Part shown: one piece after another, positions 1 through 8,668 of the stretch | Layout of the letters: each line of letters begins with the position of its first letter | How positions within the stretch are numbered: position 1 is the stretch's first letter | DNA from: Acidobacteriaceae bacterium | GTDB taxonomy: Bacteria > Acidobacteriota > Terriglobia > Terriglobales > Acidobacteriaceae | Length of the DNA: 64,000 nucleotides | Assembly: GCA_028283655.1 (NCBI GenBank) | Contig: JAPWKE010000003.1 | Span: forward strand, 930,001 to 994,000 | Direction: 5' to 3' | Position numbers and translations under genes: made by a program | The notes under the pieces: generated by a model | What the model was told of the DNA's origin: nothing | The model's input: the letters and a program-made list of their open reading frames with translations, nothing else | The model's database searches: none

Positions 1-1
1 C

Positions 2-154
2 GGCGGCTTCATGAGCGCGAACAATACGAACAACTACAACTACGTTTCTGGCGGTGCGTTTGCGCGGTTTACGTTCAAGCCGCAGGTGCAGACGGTGGAG
101 TATCCGACGGGGCTGTTCCCGGTCGAAGGCTTCCGTCCGCTTCGCATTCCGTAG
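2..154 (+). CDS. C-terminal 50 residues of an unidentified protein (5' end outside the window)
   Basis: An open frame enters from the left edge and stops with TAG at 152-154. The visible tail is rich in Asn, Tyr and Gly and has an alternating aromatic pattern (GGAFARFTF), followed by YPTGLFPVEGFRPLRIP. Alternating hydrophobic residues near a C-terminus are common in outer-membrane beta-barrels, so a barrel protein is possible, but the fragment is too short to identify. A strong hairpin terminator follows directly, which supports this as the true end of a plus-strand gene. Confidence 0.6.
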   Translation, partial: GGFMSANNTNNYNYVSGGAFARFTFKPQVQTVEYPTGLFPVEGFRPLRIP

Positions 155-178
155 GATGACATTGTGCTGATCATGAAG

Positions 179-208
179 GGCCGGAGATCCCTCCGGCCTT
201 TTGCTTTT
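179..208 (+). terminator. Rho-independent terminator of the left-edge gene
   Basis: The arms GGCCGGAG (179-186) and CTCCGGCC (191-198) are perfectly complementary around a four-base loop. They are followed by TTTT, GC and TTTT, the usual U-tract. It ends the plus-strand gene whose stop is at 154 and faces the tail of the minus-strand gene ending at 257. Confidence 0.8.
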
Positions 209-256
209 GTGGATTTACCGGAGATCTGAACTCGTGCGTTTGCTGCTGTAGCCCGA

Positions 257-1846
257 CTAGCGGTGCAGGCGGCACACCTTGACGACGAGGTTGCGGTAAG
301 GGCATGGCTCGTCGGTCGCGGCTTCGGCGTGAAGCACCATCCAGGTGACAGGAAACGGGGCGAGCCGTGCGGTGCGGGTCGCCTCGTCGAGCTTGCTGAG
401 GTTCTTCTGCGCTGCAGATTCACGCAGCCAGCGGTCGGCAAGTGCGGGGGTGATCGCGGCCTCTCCGCCGTCCTTGGAGAAGTCTGCGAGGGTGCTGCGC
501 TCGGCGATGGCGCGGAAGGTCTGCGCATCTTCGCCGTCGGTATTCACGTACTTGGCGTCGAGTGCGAAGAGTGTGTCTGGTGCGGTGTTATGGCGGGCCC
601 AGAGAAAGGCCTGTACCCATGGGTTCGGGGTAGCTGCTTCATGCCACGGCCACTCTACCTGGCTGGACGAGGGAAAGGTCGCGCGTGCGATCTGGTGCGC
701 GCCAGCCATGCAGCAGAGCAGGAAGACCACAGGCCACAACCGCTGCTGCCTCTCGGCTATATTCGCGAGTCGTGAGCCGAGGAGTGCGAGCATCAACGCA
801 TAGGTGAGCAGGAAGACCCGCAGCGGCTGGAACATCGCTACAGGAAAGCTGCTGTAGCGCTCATGCGCGAAGCACACGGTGATGAGGATCGCGATGAGGT
901 CAAGCGCAATCGTGCCGCGAAGAAGTTCACTTACGGGCTCGCTTTGCTTGCGTAGCAACAGGCCGAGAACCACAAGGGGCCCCAGAAGGCCGAGCAGCTC
1001 AAACCACTGCCACTGAGAGAGGAACCAGTAGTAGCGGGAGTAGACTGCCAGTCGTAGCGCGGGCGTTGCTGGCTGTGCGTGGAGTTGCAGCAGCAACGCG
1101 GCTATAGCGCTGCTACCCAGCAGAGCGGCCCAACCCCACCACGGTCGCCCGGTTTGCACGATGCGGATACTGAGTACCAGACCCAGCGCGTACACGGCCA
1201 TAAGGGGATGGAAGGCTGCCGCGAGCAAGATGGCGGCAAGGGAGAGTATCCAAGCTCGGTGTGTTCGTTCTAGCGACCAGCCGACAGCCAGCAGCCCTAG
1301 CGGTGTGGAGAAGCTGCGTCCTGTAAGGTACGGATCCATGAGCATGAGCGACGTTCCCGCGACGGGGATCGCCCACCAGGCTGCCAGCATAGCCGTGCCA
1401 TATAGCTGTGCGATGGGAGTGAACCCGCAGCGGCGAAGAATCTCATGTGTGGCGTAGAGCGTCAGCGCGGTGGTCAGCAGATAGAGGCCGAAGAGCGCCC
1501 ACAACAGTGGGATGTGCAGGGTACGAACGATGCCTGCCACGAACGGCGCGAAGAGCGAAAAGCGCAGGTGCTCGGTGACGAAGGCGGAGTCATGCGGGAA
1601 GAGGCCCGGGTGCAGCAGCCACTTGATGCCAGCAACGTACAGGCCGCCGTCTTCCGCGAGCGGATGAAAGCCGTGGACAAAGAGTACGAGAGGCGTCAGT
1701 ATGGCGATTTTTCGACTGGTGCTCAGGGCGGAACTCCTCTCGTGAGTATCGCAGGGGAGGCCTGAGCGCGTTCCCCACAAGAGGCTCGCGGGTACAATGG
1801 AAGCACAGATGAAGATGCCTGTTTTGTTGATCCAGAGTGTTGCCAT
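257..1846 (-). CDS. Polytopic membrane protein with soluble C-terminal part, GT-C-like
   Basis: About 529 residues. Roughly ten hydrophobic segments follow an N-terminal region, and the last about 130 residues are polar and probably extracytoplasmic. An acidic pair sits right after the first helix (HPLAEDGG, about residues 61-68), which resembles the catalytic acidic loop of GT-C glycosyltransferases, but I do not recognise the family and assign no substrate. The start is uncertain. ATG at 1846 has no Shine-Dalgarno and lies only 15 bp from the divergent start at 1862. TTG at 1780 also lacks one. A CTG at 1726 has AGAGGAG seven bases upstream and would give an N-terminus MSTSRKIAILTPLVLF. Function unknown; coding status is secure from length and hydrophobic pattern. 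Confidence 0.75.
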   Translation of the reverse strand: MATLWINKTGIFICASIVPASLLWGTRSGLPCDTHERSSALSTSRKIAILTPLVLFVHGFHPLAEDGGLYVAGIKWLLHPGLFPHDSAFVTEHLRFSLFAPFVAGIVRTLHIPLLWALFGLYLLTTALTLYATHEILRRCGFTPIAQLYGTAMLAAWWAIPVAGTSLMLMDPYLTGRSFSTPLGLLAVGWSLERTHRAWILSLAAILLAAAFHPLMAVYALGLVLSIRIVQTGRPWWGWAALLGSSAIAALLLQLHAQPATPALRLAVYSRYYWFLSQWQWFELLGLLGPLVVLGLLLRKQSEPVSELLRGTIALDLIAILITVCFAHERYSSFPVAMFQPLRVFLLTYALMLALLGSRLANIAERQQRLWPVVFLLCCMAGAHQIARATFPSSSQVEWPWHEAATPNPWVQAFLWARHNTAPDTLFALDAKYVNTDGEDAQTFRAIAERSTLADFSKDGGEAAITPALADRWLRESAAQKNLSKLDEATRTARLAPFPVTWMVLHAEAATDEPCPYRNLVVKVCRLHR

Positions 1847-1861
1847 GACCGGGGGCTGCGC

Positions 1862-2896
1862 ATGATGCCTGATCGCGCAAAGAGCTTGCTGAAAGTCGTT
1901 CCCGGGTTTGCAGTGAGTGCGTTTTTCATCTGGTGGACCTATATCCGGATACACCCGGATGGCACACGCGGCTTTAATCCGCAGGTCTTTCGCTCCATCC
2001 ACGTAACGTCCTGGGTATGGGTTGTAGCGGTGCTGTTTTTTACCGCGGCGGGCTACACGATGCGCTGCTTCCGCTGGTGGATGATGCTGCGTCCGATGGG
2101 CGCGAAGTTCTCCACGTGCGCTCGTGTATTGATGACTTCGTTGGCAGCGAATAATATTCTTCCGCTGCGTATCGGCGACATCATGCGCGTGTTTACTTAC
2201 GCCGGGGACCTTGGTGTGCCGCCTACCTCGGTGCTGTCGACAGTCATTCTCGAAAAGCTGCTCGACGTCTTTACGCTGGCCGTGCTGGTGATGTTCACCA
2301 TGCATTTCGGCAAGGGGGTCTCGCCGCACGCGAAACTGGTGGCTGAGTTGTGCGTTGCGATCTCGACGGCTGGCTTGTTTGTGCTGATTTTTGGCGCCAA
2401 GCAGCTGCAGGGGCCTATACAAAAGCTTTCTGCAAAGACGCAGAATGGAATCGTGGCAAAGATTGAACACTATCTTGGCCTTGCGATTGAATGCATTGAA
2501 AAGATTGGCATCCTTGGCACGCTGATGCTGATCGTTTACAGCTTTATCGCATGGGGTTGCGAAGGCGTGATGTACGCTTCGGCCGCGAAGATGATTGGGC
2601 TGGTTACGGATTGGGTTGGCCCGTGGCAGGCTGTGGCGGAAGCGAATCTGTCGTTCCTTATCCCAAGCTCGCCGGGCGGTATTGGCCCGTTCGAACTGGC
2701 TTGCCAGGATGCCCTGGTTCGGCACGGCGCAAGCAAGGAGTGGGCCGCGACGTATGGCCTACTGATTCACGTTTGGCTGCTGCTGGCGCTTACAGGGGTG
2801 GGTGGCGCGATATTCTTCGCACACCGCGCTCATCGGGCGCTGCGCAAGCCGTTGCTGGAAGAAGTAGAAGCGTTGCCGACAGCGACAGAGCTGTAG
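1862..2896 (+). CDS. Lysylphosphatidylglycerol synthase TM-region (UPF0104/AglD2-type) membrane protein
   Basis: 344 residues with about eight transmembrane helices. Hallmarks of the LPG_synthase_TM family are visible: NNILPLRIGDIMRV at about 97-110, ILEKLLDV at about 129-136, and the glycine-proline loop IPSSPGGIGPFE at about 267-278. Family members act as lipid flippases (the membrane part of MprF) or accompany glycolipid synthesis. No soluble aminoacyl-transferase domain is present, so it cannot make lysyl-PG by itself. It is divergent from the membrane protein ending at 257, and argS follows 80 bp downstream on the same strand. Start is ATG at 1862 or the adjacent ATG at 1865. Confidence 0.85.
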   Translation: MMPDRAKSLLKVVPGFAVSAFFIWWTYIRIHPDGTRGFNPQVFRSIHVTSWVWVVAVLFFTAAGYTMRCFRWWMMLRPMGAKFSTCARVLMTSLAANNILPLRIGDIMRVFTYAGDLGVPPTSVLSTVILEKLLDVFTLAVLVMFTMHFGKGVSPHAKLVAELCVAISTAGLFVLIFGAKQLQGPIQKLSAKTQNGIVAKIEHYLGLAIECIEKIGILGTLMLIVYSFIAWGCEGVMYASAAKMIGLVTDWVGPWQAVAEANLSFLIPSSPGGIGPFELACQDALVRHGASKEWAATYGLLIHVWLLLALTGVGGAIFFAHRAHRALRKPLLEEVEALPTATEL

Positions 2897-2975
2897 CGCA
2901 GCAACGAACGCGGAGTACAGCGCTGCGAAAGTGCAGATGTTCGTGCGATAAGAAGTATTCGAGGACGTAAGAGTT

Positions 2976-4955
2976 ATGTATCGGATTTTGCAGCAGGGAA
3001 TTCAAGCGAAGATTCAGGCACTGTTGGCGGAGCAGTATGACATTGAGCTGCCACCGCTCGTAGTGGAGCTGCCGCCGAAACTGGAGTTCGGTGAGATGGC
3101 TCTGCCTATCGCCTTTGAACTCGCCAAGCGTTTGAAGAAGGCTCCGCGCATGATCGCGCAGGAGTTGCAGCCGCTGCTTGCTGGTATTCCCGGTGTGGCG
3201 AGCGTAGAGATTGCTGGCGCCGGTTACCTGAACGTGAAGCTTGACCGCGCCGCGACGGCGCAGCGCATGGCTGCGGGCGAACATGCGAGCGTTGGCGGCG
3301 CGGGCTTCCGCCTGATCGAGCACACCAGCATTAACCCGAACAAGGCGGCGCACGTCGGGCATCTACGGAACGCGATCCTTGGCGACACGTTTGCGCGCAT
3401 GGTGAAGCCAGATGGATGGAAGCCGGGCTTTGCTACAGGCGTGCAGAACTACATCGACAACACCGGCGTGCAGGTTGCCGATATCGTCGTTGCTGTAACG
3501 CACCTCGAAGGCAAGACGCTCGATGGTGTTCGCGAGTGGATGACAGAACTGCTGGAGACGAACGTTCGTCTCGACTACGCGTGCTGGGATCTCTATGCGC
3601 ACGTTTCGCAGTGGTATGACTCCGACCCTGAGCTGGCTCCGGCGCGTAAGAAGCTGCGTTTGGACACGCTGCACGCGATCGAAGCGGGCGGCAACGATAT
3701 CGCCACCATCGCAGAGATCATCGCGACTGGCGTGCTGCGCCGTCATCTTGAAACGATGGAGCGGCTGGGTATCGAGTATGACTTTCTGCCGCGCGAAAGC
3801 GAGATTCTCCATCTGCACTTCTGGGAGTACGCCCGCAAGCTGATGGTCGAGAAGGGCGTGCTCTATCTTGAGACCGTGGGCAAGAACGCCGGGGCATGGG
3901 TGATGCGTCGCGCAGGCGCTGCGCCGCTCGCCGCAGGGGAAGTGGATGAAGATGCGAAGATCCTCATTCGCTCCAACGGAACGGTAACCTACGTTGGCAA
4001 GGACATCGCGTACCACCTCTGGAAGTTTGGCTTGCTCGGCCTGGACTTTGGCTATGCGAAGTTCCGTGAGTACGCCACGCATACCTGCTGGGTTTCGACG
4101 ACGCAGGGGGAAGATCCGCACCCAAGTTTTGGCCACGCGGACGCGATCTACAACGTGATCGACTCGCGCCAGGACGATCCGCAGGCACAGGTGAAGGAAG
4201 CTTTGCGTGCGCTGGGCTACACCTCGGAAGCAGAGCGTTACACGCATTTGAACTACGCGTTCGTGGCGTTAACTCCGCGCACGGCTGAAGAGCTTGGCTA
4301 CACCCTGAGCGATGAGGACAAGGCGAAGCAGTACCTCGAAGTCAGCGGACGTAAGGGCTTCGGCGTAAAGGCTGACGATCTTATCGACCGCATGATTGCA
4401 GCAGCTCGTGCGGAGGTGGATGCACGGCATCCTGAGTTGAGCGAAGAGGAGCGTGCAGAGATTGCTGACGCTATCGGCGTAGGAGCTTTGCGCTTCTTCA
4501 TGCTGCGCTTCACGCGAAATACGCTGATCGCGTTCGACTTCCGCGAGGCGCTTAGCTTCGAAGGCGAGACCGGACCGTACGCGCAGTACGCTGCGGTGCG
4601 CGCGGCCAACATCTTCCGCAAGGCGGGTGTGACGGAAGATGCGGTGCTCGCTGAGTTCGCTACGCTCGATGTCTCTGCCGTGATGGCGGAGGACAGCGTT
4701 TGGGAGATGTGGCTGCTGTGCTCGCGGCTCTCGCAGGTGCTGGAGCAGGGTATCGCGCAGGCTGAACCCGCAGTGCTGGCTCGCTTTGCATTTGTGCTGG
4801 CGCAGGGCTTCAGCAACTTCTACCATCGCCACCACATCCTGAATGAAACGGATGCCACCAAGCGCACCGTGTTGCTGGCAACGGCAGCCGTTGCACGACG
4901 CACACTGGTGCAGTTGCTGGCATGGCTGGGCATCCGTGTCCCCAGTGCGATGTAG
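2976..4955 (+). CDS. argS: Arginyl-tRNA synthetase
   Basis: 659 residues, a class I aminoacyl-tRNA synthetase that charges tRNA-Arg in the cytoplasm. The HIGH motif is present as HVGH in NPNKAAHVGHLRNAILGD (around residue 126). The KMSKS region is the variant SGRKGFGVKADDL (around residue 455), and the C-terminal DALR anticodon-binding domain contains EGETGPYAQYAAVRAANIF. The N-terminal about 100 residues match the ArgRS additional domain. Length is somewhat above the usual 550-600. ATG at 2976 follows GGACGTAAGAG. It has its own terminator at 5013-5049. Confidence 0.97.
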   Translation: MYRILQQGIQAKIQALLAEQYDIELPPLVVELPPKLEFGEMALPIAFELAKRLKKAPRMIAQELQPLLAGIPGVASVEIAGAGYLNVKLDRAATAQRMAAGEHASVGGAGFRLIEHTSINPNKAAHVGHLRNAILGDTFARMVKPDGWKPGFATGVQNYIDNTGVQVADIVVAVTHLEGKTLDGVREWMTELLETNVRLDYACWDLYAHVSQWYDSDPELAPARKKLRLDTLHAIEAGGNDIATIAEIIATGVLRRHLETMERLGIEYDFLPRESEILHLHFWEYARKLMVEKGVLYLETVGKNAGAWVMRRAGAAPLAAGEVDEDAKILIRSNGTVTYVGKDIAYHLWKFGLLGLDFGYAKFREYATHTCWVSTTQGEDPHPSFGHADAIYNVIDSRQDDPQAQVKEALRALGYTSEAERYTHLNYAFVALTPRTAEELGYTLSDEDKAKQYLEVSGRKGFGVKADDLIDRMIAAARAEVDARHPELSEEERAEIADAIGVGALRFFMLRFTRNTLIAFDFREALSFEGETGPYAQYAAVRAANIFRKAGVTEDAVLAEFATLDVSAVMAEDSVWEMWLLCSRLSQVLEQGIAQAEPAVLARFAFVLAQGFSNFYHRHHILNETDATKRTVLLATAAVARRTLVQLLAWLGIRVPSAM

Positions 4956-5012
4956 AGGCATCAAAAAGGTTACGAATCAGGCTGGTTCTATGCACAGCCA
5001 GACGGGAAGTCT

Positions 5013-5049
5013 AGGCTCAGGTTGTAGTTGACCCTGAGCCTTTCTCGTT
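5013..5049 (+). terminator. Rho-independent terminator after argS
   Basis: AGGCTCAGG (5013-5021) pairs perfectly with CCTGAGCCT (5033-5041) around an 11-base loop, followed by the T-rich tail TTTCTCGTT. It lies between the argS stop and the GTG start at 5066. Confidence 0.75.
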
Positions 5050-5065
5050 GGGAGAACCCTGAGCC

Positions 5066-5704
5066 GTGACCAGCTTCGAACGCGCCGCGCTGTTGTTGTT
5101 TGCGTTGTGCCCCGTTGTGGCGGGCGCGCAGCAGGCTGCTCCGCCGCCGCTGAATAACATGCCTGCAGCCAATCGCCCGGTCAACATGCCCGGCTGGCCT
5201 CAGCAGGCAGTGCTCCGCGATATGGATACGGCTCGCGAAGGCACTTGCCAGAGTGTGCACTACGGCGACATCGTTCACTTCACGCTTCGAATCGATAACG
5301 TGCAGGACGCCAGGGTGATCTTCACAAACCTGCGTATGGGCATGGGGAAGCATCCGCACTACAGCTTCGCCAGCATGCCTGGACTCGACCGTACGAGCTT
5401 CGGCGGTGGTGGCGTAGGCGTTCGCGATGCGGCTGATCCGAAGCTTTACCACTTCCGCTTCTCGGTGCCGGACGTGCCGCGCGGGATGTACCGCACCGCA
5501 GGCATTGATGTGCGGGCCTCGTACGGTCGCTCGCTGGACTCCGGCCTCAACGTTCCGCTCGATCGCAATACCCGTGAAAAGTTGCAGCGTTACTGCCTTG
5601 CAGTCTTCGGCGACGGTGGCAACCGCCAGCCGCTTGTAACGGACTTCCGCTCCGGTCCGGTAGAGCGCCCTGCCACTGAGCCAGAGCGCCCCGTATTTCC
5701 GTAA
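5066..5704 (+). CDS. Secreted protein of unknown function
   Basis: 212 residues starting at GTG (GGGAGAACCC lies 6-15 bases upstream). The N-terminus is a signal peptide with a hydrophobic core ALLLFALCPVVAGA and a probable signal peptidase I site after AGA or AGAQ. The mature part is about 190 residues with a Pro/Asn-rich start, and has two cysteines (EGTCQSVHYGD and RYCLAVFG) that could form a disulfide. The middle has beta-strand-like alternation (IVHFTLRIDNVQ), suggesting a small beta-sandwich. I recognise no family. It is flanked by the argS terminator and convergent pepA, so it is probably monocistronic. Confidence 0.75.
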   Translation: MTSFERAALLLFALCPVVAGAQQAAPPPLNNMPAANRPVNMPGWPQQAVLRDMDTAREGTCQSVHYGDIVHFTLRIDNVQDARVIFTNLRMGMGKHPHYSFASMPGLDRTSFGGGGVGVRDAADPKLYHFRFSVPDVPRGMYRTAGIDVRASYGRSLDSGLNVPLDRNTREKLQRYCLAVFGDGGNRQPLVTDFRSGPVERPATEPERPVFP

Positions 5705-5707
5705 CGC

Positions 5708-7252
5708 TTAGCTCTCGTAGCTGCGAACCCACTCAAGAATCGAACGAACACCGATGCCGCTTGGCCCCTTGGACTGCCACGGCTTGTCGTTGTCTATCCA
5801 TGCCATATTGGCGATATCGAGATGAATCCACGGCGTCTCGCCGACGAACTCTTTCAGGAACATTGCCGCCGAGATGGAGCCGCCGTAGCGTGAGCCGCCG
5901 GTGTTCATAATGTCGGCAATCGAGCTCTTGATCTGGTCGCGGTAGTCGTCGGTGCAGGGCATCTGCCAGAACTTCTCACCAGCGATATTGAAACCGGAGA
6001 AGAAGTGAGCGGTCGCCTCTTCGTCATTGGTGAAGAGGCCGCCGTTGAGCTGGCCAAGCGCGACGCCAATGGCTCCGGTAAGGGTCGCGGCGTTGATCAG
6101 GTGCGTCGCGCCTAGCGTCTTCGCATAGTGCAGGCCATCGGCGAGCACAAGGCGGCCTTCGGCATCGGTGTTCAATACTTCGATGGTTGTTCCGCTCATT
6201 GCGGTCAACACATCGCCGGGCCTGTACGCACGGCCTGAGGGCATGTTCTCGCAGGAGCAGATTACCGAGAGCACGCGTACCGCAGGCTTCAGCAGCGCGA
6301 TGGCGCGCATGGCTCCAAGCATCGCAGCCGCACCGGCCATGTCGTACTTCATCTTGTCCATGCCATCGGCAGGCTTGATGGAGATACCGCCGGTGTCGAA
6401 GGTGATGCCTTTGCCGACGAGTCCGATCGTCGGCGCATCGGCAGGAAGGGCGGCTTTCGGCTCATAACGCAGCACAATCAAAGCCGGCGCCTCATACGAG
6501 CCCTTGGCGACAGCATGAAAGGCTCCCATGCCCAGCTCCAGCAGCTTGTCGGTGGAGTAGACTTCGCAGGAAAGTCCCGTTTCCGCAGCCATACCCGCAG
6601 CGCGCTTGCCCAATTCTGTCGGAGTCAGTACGTTGCCGGGCTCATTGATCAGTGCGCGCGCAAAGTTTTGCGATTCCCCTACGACCAGGCCTGTATCAAA
6701 GCCTAACTGGATAGCGCCACGATCACGTTTCTCCGCGCTATGGCTCAGAAGCGTCAAACTCTCGAGGCTCTGGTCTTTGCGGTCCGAGCGATAGCTGTCG
6801 ATCTCGAAGTCTGCGACCAGAGCGCCTTCGGCGATCGCTCGCGCTGCGAGTTCTGGCGCAAGAGAATTGGATGGTTCGTCGGCAAGTGCCCGGTCTTCCG
6901 GAAACGCAATCGCCAGACTACGAACACCGCGTGGTCTGACAAATCGTACAGCAGTGCCGGCAGCTTTGCGAAGCTCATGGATCGTCAACGACTTGGCCTT
7001 GCCCAGACCAACGACAAGAAGACGCTCCGCTTTGACATCATCCGGTGCATGGAGCAGAAGCGTCTCGCCCAAACCGGCTTTGAACTCGCCTTCCATCAAC
7101 CAGCGTGAGGCGGCCTTGGCCAACGCGTCGGAGGTCGTAAGCAGTGCTGGAGATGGCGCTTCACCTTTTGCCGTCGCGATATCGACCGCAAAAACAGCGA
7201 GGAGAGGCGAGGAAAACTCAGTGGGGTCCTGGAATAGCAGCGAGGTGTTCAT
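5708..7252 (-). CDS. pepA: Leucyl aminopeptidase (M17 family, cytosol aminopeptidase)
   Basis: 514 residues. The M17 catalytic domain is in the C-terminal half and shows the metal-binding and catalytic signatures KGITFDTGGISIKP, MKYDMAGAAAMLGA and NTDAEGRLVLADGL. The N-terminal half is the less conserved M17_N domain. It removes N-terminal residues, chiefly Leu, from peptides with a two-metal centre and usually forms a cytosolic hexamer; some family members also bind DNA. It is the last gene of a minus-strand run, 69 bp after murA. It converges with the secreted unknown, whose stop is only 3 bp away. Confidence 0.96.
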   Translation of the reverse strand: MNTSLLFQDPTEFSSPLLAVFAVDIATAKGEAPSPALLTTSDALAKAASRWLMEGEFKAGLGETLLLHAPDDVKAERLLVVGLGKAKSLTIHELRKAAGTAVRFVRPRGVRSLAIAFPEDRALADEPSNSLAPELAARAIAEGALVADFEIDSYRSDRKDQSLESLTLLSHSAEKRDRGAIQLGFDTGLVVGESQNFARALINEPGNVLTPTELGKRAAGMAAETGLSCEVYSTDKLLELGMGAFHAVAKGSYEAPALIVLRYEPKAALPADAPTIGLVGKGITFDTGGISIKPADGMDKMKYDMAGAAAMLGAMRAIALLKPAVRVLSVICSCENMPSGRAYRPGDVLTAMSGTTIEVLNTDAEGRLVLADGLHYAKTLGATHLINAATLTGAIGVALGQLNGGLFTNDEEATAHFFSGFNIAGEKFWQMPCTDDYRDQIKSSIADIMNTGGSRYGGSISAAMFLKEFVGETPWIHLDIANMAWIDNDKPWQSKGPSGIGVRSILEWVRSYES

Positions 7253-7276
7253 TGCCTTCTATCGTAGCGCGGGATG

Positions 7277-7314
7277 CGTTGCAAAGTGGTTTGGCGCTAA
7301 GCCACTTTGCAACG
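7277..7314 (-). repeat. Long inverted repeat between murA and pepA
   Basis: CGTTGCAAAGTGG (7277-7289) and CCACTTTGCAACG (7302-7314) are perfect 13-bp arms around a 12-base spacer. The structure begins eight bases after the murA stop. There is no T-tract on either strand, so it is not a classical intrinsic terminator. It could be an RNA-stability or processing hairpin between the two cistrons, or a protein-binding palindrome. Confidence 0.6.
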
Positions 7315-7321
7315 GCCAAAG

Positions 7322-8602
7322 CTACTTCTTCCCGAAGACTTCACCCATGCGACGAACCTGTGCGCCTACGCCGCGGAGCTTTTCTTCCATGCGCTCATAG
7401 CCACGATCCATGTGGTACACGCGGTCGAGGATCGACTCACCTTCCGCCACCAGAGCGCCCAGTACTAGCGCGGCAGAGGCTCGCAGGTCCGAGCACATGA
7501 CGGCTGCGGACTGGAGCTTCGTTCCACCGCGAACCGTTGCCGTACGTCCGCTCACGGAGATATTCGCACCCATGCGGTTCAGTTCCGAGACATGCATGAA
7601 GCGGTTCTCGAAGATATTCTCCGTCACGATCGACGTGCCTTCGCACTGGGTCAGCAGGGCCATGAACTGCGCCTGCATATCGGTCGGGAAGCCGGGATAC
7701 TCTTCCGTTGTAATGTCGGTTGCGGTCAGCCTGCCGCCGGAGTGAACGCGTACATTGTCTACGCCGACTTCCAGCTTCACGCCGCACTGCTCCAGCTTGC
7801 TCAGCAGGGAGCCAAGATGCTCCGGGTTGCAGCAATCAACGTTCAGATCGCCACCCGTGATCGCGCCTGCGATCAGGAACGTGCCTGCCTCGATGCGGTC
7901 CGGGTTGATGCGATGACGAACACCATGCAGCTTGCTCACGCCCTTGATGCGCATGGTGGACGTGCCAGCGCCTTCGATCTGCGCGCCCATGCCGTTCAGC
8001 ATTGCAGCCAGATCGGTTACTTCGGGCTCGCGTGCGCAGTTCTCGAAGAGCGACTCGCCGTCAGCGAGCACAGCCGCCATCAGCAAATCTTCGGTGCCCG
8101 TCACTGTGATCTTGTCGAAGACAATGTGCGCGCCCTTCAGGCGGTCGGTACGGGCTTCGAGGTAGCCGTGTTCCTGCGTGATCTTCGCGCCCATCGCTTC
8201 CAGTCCCTTGATGTGCAGGTCGATGGGGCGGCCACCGATAGCGCATCCGCCGGGCATTGCTACGCGAGCCATGCCGGTTCGAGCGACCAGTGGCCCGAGC
8301 ACCAGCGACGAGGCGCGCATGGTTTTTACGATCTCGTACTTGGCGACAGGGTCAGAGAGCACGGCGCACTTGATGGTGGTGCGATGCTGCGCGCGCCCGT
8401 AACCGAGTTCAACCTCCGCACCCATGCTTTCGAGGAGCTTGCGCTCGGTCTCGATGTCGCGGACCTGCGGGATGTTTTCGAGGACGACTTCGTCTTCAGT
8501 AAGGATGGCCGCAGCCATGCAGGGTAGCGCGGAGTTCTTTGCGCCGGAGACTTTGATGGTGCCGAGAAGCGGGTTGCCGCCGCGGATGACGAACTTGTCC
8601 AT
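7322..8602 (-). CDS. murA: UDP-N-acetylglucosamine 1-carboxyvinyltransferase
   Basis: 426 residues, the usual MurA length. It transfers enolpyruvate from PEP to UDP-GlcNAc, the first committed step of peptidoglycan synthesis, in the cytoplasm. Visible signatures are KVSGAKNSALP (substrate Lys/Asn, residues 18-27) and the catalytic loop MPGGCAIGGRPIDLH with Cys120, equivalent to E. coli Cys115. The cysteine predicts fosfomycin sensitivity of the enzyme (Asp variants resist). Clear ATG start at 8602. The gene lies in a same-strand run downstream of glycosyltransferase genes and murQ, 66 bp after the GT-C-like gene. Confidence 0.97.
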   Translation of the reverse strand: MDKFVIRGGNPLLGTIKVSGAKNSALPCMAAAILTEDEVVLENIPQVRDIETERKLLESMGAEVELGYGRAQHRTTIKCAVLSDPVAKYEIVKTMRASSLVLGPLVARTGMARVAMPGGCAIGGRPIDLHIKGLEAMGAKITQEHGYLEARTDRLKGAHIVFDKITVTGTEDLLMAAVLADGESLFENCAREPEVTDLAAMLNGMGAQIEGAGTSTMRIKGVSKLHGVRHRINPDRIEAGTFLIAGAITGGDLNVDCCNPEHLGSLLSKLEQCGVKLEVGVDNVRVHSGGRLTATDITTEEYPGFPTDMQAQFMALLTQCEGTSIVTENIFENRFMHVSELNRMGANISVSGRTATVRGGTKLQSAAVMCSDLRASAALVLGALVAEGESILDRVYHMDRGYERMEEKLRGVGAQVRRMGEVFGKK

Positions 8603-8668
8603 ACTCCAGAGTTTACGGAAGAGTAACGAGGAAAGGGATGCTCAAGTTGGTGCAGATTTTCATGTACT

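Noticed and set aside
1847-2725. Open frame extending the membrane protein ending at 257 upstream to 2725 on the minus strand
   Set aside because: That portion is antisense to the clear LPG-synthase-TM gene at 1862-2896, is polar and low-complexity, and lacks any domain; it is a shadow of the GC-rich coding frame.
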